Shown here: in pieces, positions 31,576-40,500 of the stretch
Position numbering within the stretch: position 1 is the first letter of the stretch
Layout: every line of letters begins with the position of its first letter
Assembly (NCBI GenBank): GCA_023634235.1
Contig: JAMKCF010000008.1
Span: forward strand, 18,505,000-18,568,999
DNA length: 64,000 bases
Source: Pisaster brevispinus
Lineage: Eukaryota > Echinodermata > Asteroidea > Forcipulatida > Asteriidae
Direction of reading: 5' to 3'
The notes under the pieces: model-generated
What the model was told of the DNA's origin: nothing
The model's database searches: none
The model's input: the letters and a program-made list of their open reading frames with translations, nothing else
Made by a program: the position numbers and the translations under genes

Positions 31576-34500
31576 CCACGATTTTTCTTGTGACTCTGAT
31601 GACGGATTGAGCTTAAACTTTCACAGGTTTGAATGGTTTTTTTCATGTATACTGTATGTTGGGTGACATAACGTGCATCTAGTGGTAAAATTTGAAGTTG
31701 ACAAATGTTGTCCGCATTCCTTAACTCTTTTTCATTTTTTTTTTTTTCATCAGCCTCACAAGCTATGCTTGAAGTTAAGTACTCGGTCGTGATTCAGTTC
31801 ACCAAAATAGGCCAGCTGCTGATCAAGAGCCAAGACCAGGTGAACATGATGTTGGTTCTGTCATACATCGAGAAATGTGCATCAGAGTTGGAGAAGAACT
31901 CCTTGCTGGACTCTCTAAGGAAGTTGCCAAGGCCTTCCACGTCTAGTTTAAGAGGACGACATAATGAAGAATCACTCTCACATGAAGACGATTTAGAGAC
32001 AGACAGCATTTTGTCAATAACAAATGAGGCGCCCTCTGCTGGGGATGAATCAATGCTGGTAGATTCAAAGCATGAGTTGAAGAGAGCGCCACGAAGTGGA
32101 AAGACGAGCAACACTTTATTTCCTGGGGAAGATTTTACATACTTATCAAGTGCAATATCTCCCGATAGAAAGATGATGAAATCATCGCTACACAGCGATG
32201 AGCTCAGTCCAAACTCCAATCCATTGGATAATTTGTGTACTGCATATGATTTAAGCGCACGACAAAAACTTGTCGTTCAAAGAATATGGCAGAATGGGGA
32301 ATTTACAAAAGCCGAGGTGGAAAGAACGTTGGAGAAGGTAGGAAACAACTGGAAATGCTTTGAATTCACTGAGCTGATTCGCGCTGAGAGGGAAAACAGA
32401 AAGGTGCCGCAGACCTCATCTAGGAATGATCTGCCCTCAGGGAGTCCCAACTCCAATCTCTTGGATAGTCTGACTACCAAATATGATTTAAACGCACGAC
32501 AGGATTTTGTCATCCGCAGAATATTGCTGAAAGGGGAATTTACACAAGCCGAGGTGGAAAGCAAGTTGGAGCGGGTAGGAAACAATTGGAGGAGCTTGGA
32601 TTTCACGGAAGCAATTTGCGCTGAGAGGGAAAACAGAAAGGTGTCGCAGACCTCCAGAAAGATGATGAAATCATCGCTACACAGTGATGAGCTCAGTCCA
32701 AACTCCAATCCATTGGGTAATTTGTGTACTGCATATGATTTAAGCGCACGACAAAAACTTATCGTTCAAAGAATATTGCAGAATGGGGAATATACAAAAG
32801 CCGAGGTGGAAAGAACGTTGGAGAAGGTAGGAAACAACTGGAAATGCTTTGAATTCACTGAGCTGATTCGCGCTGAGAGGGAAAACAGAAAGGTGCCGCA
32901 GACCTCGTCTAGGAATGATCTGCCCTCAGGGAGTCCCAGCTCCAACCTCTTGGATAGTCTGACTACCAAATATGATTTAAGCGCGGGACAGGATTTTGTC
33001 ATCCGCAGAATATTGCTGAGAGGGGACTTTTCAAAAGCCGAGGTGGAAAGCACGTTGGAGAGGGTAGGAAACAATTGGAGGAGCTTGGATTTCACGGAAG
33101 CAATTTGCGCTGAGAGGGAAAACAGAAAGGTGTCGCAGACCTCCAGGAATGACCTGCCCTCAGGGGATAGCCTGGTTGATTTAAAAGACACACAAAGACG
33201 CACAATGCAGAGCCTTGAGACGCCATCTCGCTCTCCCCTGGGTTCCACGACGGCGGAGTTCGCAGAGTTCTTGCCCAAGAGATTCTCATCTCCTCTCACT
33301 TCTGGACTTCGTAAAGACTACATCAGTATCTGTGATGAAACTGTCAGTGAGAGCGAAGACCCCATCACCATCTCGAGTCAGAGCGAAAATGACTGCATCG
33401 TCTTGACATCCTCGGATGAATCGGATACACCGGAGACTTTGTACGTGCAACCGCCTCCTTCAAGAGACAAGTCGTCGTCCTACGAAAAGAAGCTTCATGG
33501 CGTTATCGAAGGTTTACGTCTACAAATGAAGGAGCTACAGGATAGGCTTGAGAAGGACAAGGAGGAGCAGCAACAGCAGTTCCAAGAGAAGTTGCTGGAA
33601 CAAGAGAAGAAGTTGAAGGCTGAGCAGGGCGCCCAGATTAAGATGCAGATCCAAGAGCAGCAGCTCAAGAAGAAAGAAACGCCTCCGGTGGTACCTCTTA
33701 ACAGGAGTCTGAGTGAGGATATCGTGATCGCCCCGGCAAAGCGGAATAAAGACAGTCCTCTTAGACCGGTCGTTATTGATGGTAGCAATGTAGCTATGTG
33801 GTAGGTATAGATCAATCCTCATACACGCCATCTTTACAGCCAACTTGGGTTTTGGCTGTGAGCTGTGTCAAGCATTCTAACTTTTTCTGCTCAGCCAAGT
33901 ATTTCACGGACCAATCATACGAGGAATTTTTTAACTTCAGCGTACCACATGCAGTATTTACGCATAACACATCGTTGTGCATTCAACAAATTATTTGTTT
34001 GCCAAGAAAGATGGCTGACTTTATACACTGTGTGACACCAACCCTCACGAAAAAAGTATGACAAGATTTTGAAATTGCTGGGGAATAAAATTGAACCCAG
34101 GCAGGTTGATCCTCCGAACATGCCAGCTGTACCGTTCAAGTTTACATTAACCCTCCTACTCTTGTGTATGCTTTTGAAACCTTTCAACTTGACAAGTTTT
34201 GCGAGAAACTGACTATATATGTGTAGAAGCATTCATCACATATCAAGCAGGCTGGAATAGTTTATCTATCATTCATAACGGCAGTGGACGATACTGTATG
34301 GTCAGACAGTAGGAGGGTTGACTGTAAACTGTGTAGATGCTTTCATCACATGATATCATTTTGCAGGCTGGTATAGTTTATCTATCATTCATAATGACAG
34401 TGGACGACACTGGTTGGTCAGACAGTAGGAGGGTTGACTGTATACTGTATATTCTATGCATTCATCACATGATATCATTTTGCAGGCTGGCATAGTTTAT

Positions 34501-37500
34501 CATTCATAATGGCAGTGGACGATACTGATTGGTCAGACAGTAGGAGGGTTGACTGTATACTGTGCAGATGCACTCATCACATGGTATCATATTGCAGGCT
34601 GGCACAATTTAAATCCATCATTCAAAACCACAGTGGAGGATGTAGGTCAGACAGTAGGAATTTTTTTTAATTTTATGTTTGAGAAGAATTGTTACTTTGA
34701 ATCCAAGCCATAAAACTCCAGTCAGAGTATGGTGAGGCCCTGGCCCCATTTCAAAGAGCTGCTTAAGCATTTTCTGCTTAGCAAAAATAAGCAGGAAACC
34801 AGTCACAACTGGTACAGATGACTTGGTATTTTGGACGGTAACCTTGTTCAGGAAAGCAAACAAAAATTGTGCTTAGTTACTTTTTGTGGTTAGAGCAGCT
34901 CTGTGAAACTTTCTCTGGACTTAAAGTCAGGAAATTAGGGTAGTATTAAGAGAAAGACAGGGTCGCTTTTTCGGCACGGAGATCTTTCTCAAGAAACCAT
35001 TTTTGAGGTTTCAGCTGAAATTGACCCTCAGTTTTCTTACTTACAGCCATGGGCGGGATCGGTTCTTCTCATGCCGTGGCATCGCCATCTGCGTCCAGTA
35101 CTTCCAGCACCTCGGTCATCAAGACGTCATGGTCTTCGTGCCCCTGGGGCGCCGGACACAAGACCCACTGAGCAGAGACAGACCGATACAGGATCAACCT
35201 ATTCTGGAGATGCTGAAGAAGCAGGGCCTGCTTTCGTTTACGCCGTCCCGCAGGATCGGGCACACCTACGTCAATTGTTATGATGACAGGTAAATTGATT
35301 AGGAGCTTGTTTTCTCACAGGGAGCAGTTATAGACGAAGACAATGGTCAAAGTATTGTTGGACTGTTGACTTGATTACTGTTTAATAGTCACCTGTGGGT
35401 AGTCTTCTCTAGGTTATTTGTTTTGAACCACCCAATCGAGCGTAGTCTCTGTTCGTTTTTAAGCTACTTGGGAGCTATGACACATGGGAGTTGTTGCTAA
35501 AAACAAATTTGACTTTTCTTCAATTGTAGGCATAGTAATCTTTAGACTGCTAGCTTTTTAATTTCATTAAGTATTTATTTTTATTTGTTTTGGATATGTA
35601 TTCGCTCTTTGCACGGATCTGCCATGTCAATGAATGTCAGTCGGGCTGGTGTAGTGGTATCTTTTCTCGCCTTCCACCTCTCTGGGACCTTGGTTCGAAA
35701 TTTAAATCCCACTGGGGGCGCTATGTGGCTTGGGTTCCAGTCCCTACCTGATTGCATGGGTTATCCCTGGAATAATTCTCTAGGGGTTCTATGCTGAGAC
35801 GTTCTTCCTGGGTTCTTGGTGATTAAGTTTGCTTCTTAGAGAGTTTCTCGGCTTCACAACCGGAATGAATAAATAAGAAATATGTCTTTGTCTTATACAC
35901 CTCACACATGGATCCTCCTTGCCATGTGATATTTTTTCATATAAATCATAATTTATTTCAACAAAAATACATTTTTTAACAATTTATAATTTATTTCAAC
36001 AATACGGTATTAAACAGCTGATAAAGACGTACATGTAACTGGAGCTGTTTAAGATCGGTTGCTAAAGTGCATTTGGCGTTCATAGCCATATGAGTGTTGC
36101 TGCACGAGCTTGCGTGCACGCGCTAATAACGCGTTTTGCAATCAATACATACGGTACTCAATACGGCAATCAACGTAAAATCTATTAGTATGTGCGAAGG
36201 TTAGCTGCGAAGTGTCCTAAGCATCCTATATTTTTCCATATAGGACTCCCATGTTAATTTTTGTCACAACAGTATACGTGGCAAAATAAAGTATAACGTG
36301 ATGCATGTTTCACCAATTAAATGACATGGATCTATAAGTGAGGTATATAACATGTATAATAGACTTGGCAAGGGTCTGATCTATTCAATCGTTACATGAT
36401 TTTTGTTTCTTTTATGTTTTGCTCCTGTATTCTGATTGTGTGCTTGGTGTCTTCTTATCCCAGTAGCATATTTTTCAGCCACGTGTATGTTACATGAGGT
36501 CTAATGTAAACTGTAACATTACTCATTCTATAACATGGTAAGTGTAAAATAAATGCGCTTTGTTCGGCTATCGCAGGCGTTCGCTACCCCACCGCCCTCC
36601 ACCACCCTAGAAAAACCTGTTGCTAGACCCTAAGCTTGAATTTTATGAAAACATCCACTCGTCCACATGACATGTAGCTCGGAACTTCCATGGGACTAGG
36701 GGAAAAAAAATTACCCAAAGAAAAATTTTAAATAACCAAATTTACACTGATAAAAACATTAAAAGAGTATACACAATAGAGCATATAAACAGTGAGATTT
36801 AAATATTACATTTTTTAAGAAAAAATAGATTATATGGAGTAGCACTGTTTTGCATACGGGTGGTTTTATAACCAGATCCCAGGGTATCTGGCTGTACTTC
36901 TGGTAAGCCTTGACTTTAAAAAAAAGTATTTGTTTGTAATAACGCCGGAGCTCTAGGGTTGTCCTTGAGTAAGATTACTGGTAGTAGTAGGCCGTCCTCT
37001 CAGGTTGGGCCTAGAGATGGCTTCTGCATAATGAAACTCCTCCAGAGCTGACGGTTTTCAGCCTTCCTGTCAGCTTCTGTTGAAGAGTGGACGCCTCTGA
37101 CTGATGCTACAGCTTGGTTGAATGGTGTCAATCCAGCGCATGAGTGGTTGTCCACTAGGTCTATTTCCAGGTACACCTCCCTCCAGAGTGATCTTTGGGT
37201 ATCTGGAGTTTGGCATCCTTTTGATGTGCCCAAAGTAGGATAAGCTCTTTGTTTTATTGATCTGAACTACATGTATGTCTAGATTACTGGCCCATTACTC
37301 AAATTACTTGACTTGGACAAGTTGTCCAGTGGGTATTTGTGAGCACTAGGTCCTTCTTTTGTGTCCAACTGGGGCAAGTTAAATCAAGGACCAAATGGCT
37401 AACTTGTGGTTGGTTTGTGAACTACATGAAGTGGGACTGACTCTAGTATGTTATGTCCGTCAACACTACAGTGAATAAATGGTGTGGGTTTTTTTTATGC

Positions 37501-40500
37501 AAGTTGCCAGACACACAAGGCCTGTGGGCTACAATCAACTAGTTTTTCCAGGGGCCGTTGCCACCTACTCCTGGGGCTGAAACAGGGTTACCCCCTTTAC
37601 AGTCCATACGGATGTAGGCTTGGGTATCATCCATCAGAAGCCTGGCTGGTAGAGCAGAAAGCACTACCTCCCCAACTTTACGAAGCAATCATGGTTAAGT
37701 GTCTTGCTTAAGGACACAGGTGTCACGACCGGGACTCGAACCCACACTCTGCTGATCAAACACCAGAGCTTGAATCCGGTGCTCTTAACCGCTAGGCCAT
37801 GACACGCCACGGTGGCGAGTTTGCTTGCGTTTTGGGGCTAGTTCGGAAATAAAAGAGACGCGGAATGATATTTGCTCGCACAAGTGGTAACATGTGCTTC
37901 AGACAATTGTGGACGAACAGTACCAACAAATTCATGGCGAGCATTTTATTTTATTTTTTTAAGTAATTATTTGAGTGAGGTTTCTGTAAAAGTTGGTAAA
38001 ATTCTGTCTGCGTGATTATTGTACATGTAGTCATTATCATGTTCTGACAACTGGTCCTCTCTGCACTGTGCTATTAAAACGGCTGCTGGTAACCCACAAT
38101 GTCAACAGCCTCGATTGGCTAGTCGCAAATCGGCAACTACATGTAGACTAGTCCAACCATCGTTGACTTTTAGCATGGGTTCGATCACAGTTAGTCGAAT
38201 TATGGTTAACTTTGGTCCTTGATTGAACTTCATCCTAGACTTGGCCTGCTAGTTAATCATTTTGTTCTGATACTAAACAAGGACTATCTAGATACATGGC
38301 CGGACATCAGCCAATAGGACCAAGCGGTCATAGAGCTTGCTATTTTAGATTGGCTTATTATTCTATTTCTATGGATTGGACTACCAAAAGTCTACCAAAA
38401 CTATTTGGCAATATGTAACATACAGTTGACGTCAATGACTGCATGACACAATCTATAGTATCACAAACTACAAGTTCATTAACAAACTTGAAAAGAGAAT
38501 TCCACAGGTTGCAGAATTGAGTCTGTGACTTAATGTCGATAAAGACTAAAGAATTTTTGCTTGAATTTTAGCTTGAAATCTGGCTTCTAGTAGTTTGAAA
38601 CGAGGGCATGTGATCGATATGCAAAGTCGATCTCAATGTTTACCAAGCATTGTGTGTCAAGATTTAGAGATATCAAGGTTACTTTTCAAGACTGCCTCCT
38701 TCCCCAGCCTCCCCCACCCTCCCCGATCCTCCCCCAGCTTCGCGTTGGTGCTTTAAGAGAGTCTTTTTTTTCTCTCTGGGGTCTTTTTTCCTTGTGCAAA
38801 AATCAACATTCTCAAAGGCTCTGCCTTTCGGACCAATCTGTAGGCGCAAGTGATGCTCGCTGCGCGGCCATTGCTGGTACACTTGCGGCCCAAGATTTTT
38901 TACTCAAAGACACGGAAAGAACATTGTCTTGTTTACACTTTTGATGCGATGAGGTGTCTTGCTCCACGATTTACACAACTTCCCTGCCAGGACAGCATGA
39001 CATAATGATTAAAGAACTATGTCCGTAAATATTTGCAACTAAACAGAAACAAAATCCCAAAAACAGTGCAGACAATGTGAGTTTAGTTGTGCACAGTCAG
39101 ATTTCAGATGCCTCATTAGCAAGTTTCAGTGTTCACTTTCTGTTCAGTTGTAAACATTTTTTTAAATATGTTCTACTTGTCCTTCTGAAGGGCTGTCCCT
39201 TACTAATACATTGAACGCATTCAATATACACATTGTAACTGATGTTGTTTTTCTCTTTTGGTCCTTCTCTAATTTTCAGATTTATCGTTGATCTTGCGGT
39301 ACACAACGATGGTGTGATAGTCTCCAATGATAATTACAGGGACCTGATGCGGGAGTCACCAAAGTGGAAGTTTGTCATAGAAAATAGGTAAATGTGTATA
39401 GACCCCTATTATCACAGTATGTCTCTATTTTATCACTCACCATGATGGAGTACGCACACGCACATGTCACGCAGACACCCTACAAGAACTGCGCAAACAT
39501 GTGCTACGGGGATGGCATGTCCTTCATGGGCTTTCATCTCTTGAAGAAACTTAACTTTCAAAAATTTCTTGTAGCCACAAAATTATCTGGATGTTCACCA
39601 CAATCTATTCAATTGAACTTTGGTAGATTTTATGGAAATTCATACTTGACAGACATACGGACAGACAAACGAAAGAATAAACAAGGGCAAAAGCTCAACT
39701 TTTTGGCAGAAGTAATGAATAAATGCATTCGTTGGCATTTTGTTTGTAATTACAATCACTTTGAAACAACAAACTGTAATGAATATTGAAACCTCTCACT
39801 GGCGTCACGTTTCTCTAGCAATGCGGGAGATCTGCCATATCTGGAGTTCCACGCACATGTACAATACGTAAGCATAGTGCCATTACATGACCGCACTGCA
39901 TGGCTACATATGAGAGCGCCCCTTAGTGGGCATTTAGCACCAGTCATGTTTATGATTTCATGTCCCACCAATGTTTGCCGTACTTACCTTATCAATGTGC
40001 CATGTTTATAATTAACCAAATAATTAATCTGCTAGGGCCGAAACGTCAGGCCACTAACTATTTTTTTGCATTTATACCATAGGTCCTTTTGGTTGGCAAG
40101 CAGTTTGCAACAGCTAATACTATTTTTCTTAAATAATCAATCAGCTGCTCATGGTGTGACTGGTGGAGACAGAAATGTTCAGAAATGCTTGGCTACTACA
40201 ACAGTACATGTACGTGCCTGTATGTGGCCGCAATGACATTCAGACGTTTCTTGTTCCATCGGTGGTGTTACATGAGCAAGGCCTGCTTTTATGGGCTGTC
40301 CCTTAGAGCAGTATTTGAAATGTATTTTAACAAACACTTAAAAGGGATAGTATCAGGTATGTTTGCAGCTGATTCATTTTGCTAAATGTTTACATGGTAC
40401 ATGGATAAGGTATAGTACTGCACACTTCCTTTAAGTTTACCTCCTCCCCTCTTTCCCCTCCCCCTTTCCCCAACCCCATCTCCAGTCCCCTTCAACTGTG

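Larger units (their letters stand above)
35290..39279 (+). other. N4BP1-like intron 4
   Basis: 4 kb intron with SINE-C (35640-35880), a LINE fragment (minus, 36962-37243), family G repeat (37548-37680), SINE-A (minus, 37685-37805). The stretch 37806-39279 shows no recognisable feature beyond C/T-rich sequence at 38697-38740. Confidence 0.85.

Noticed and set aside
39394..39789. 131-codon plus-strand ORF just after N4BP1-like exon 5
   Set aside because: Lies in the intron after a good donor; no family similarity and no splice acceptor.
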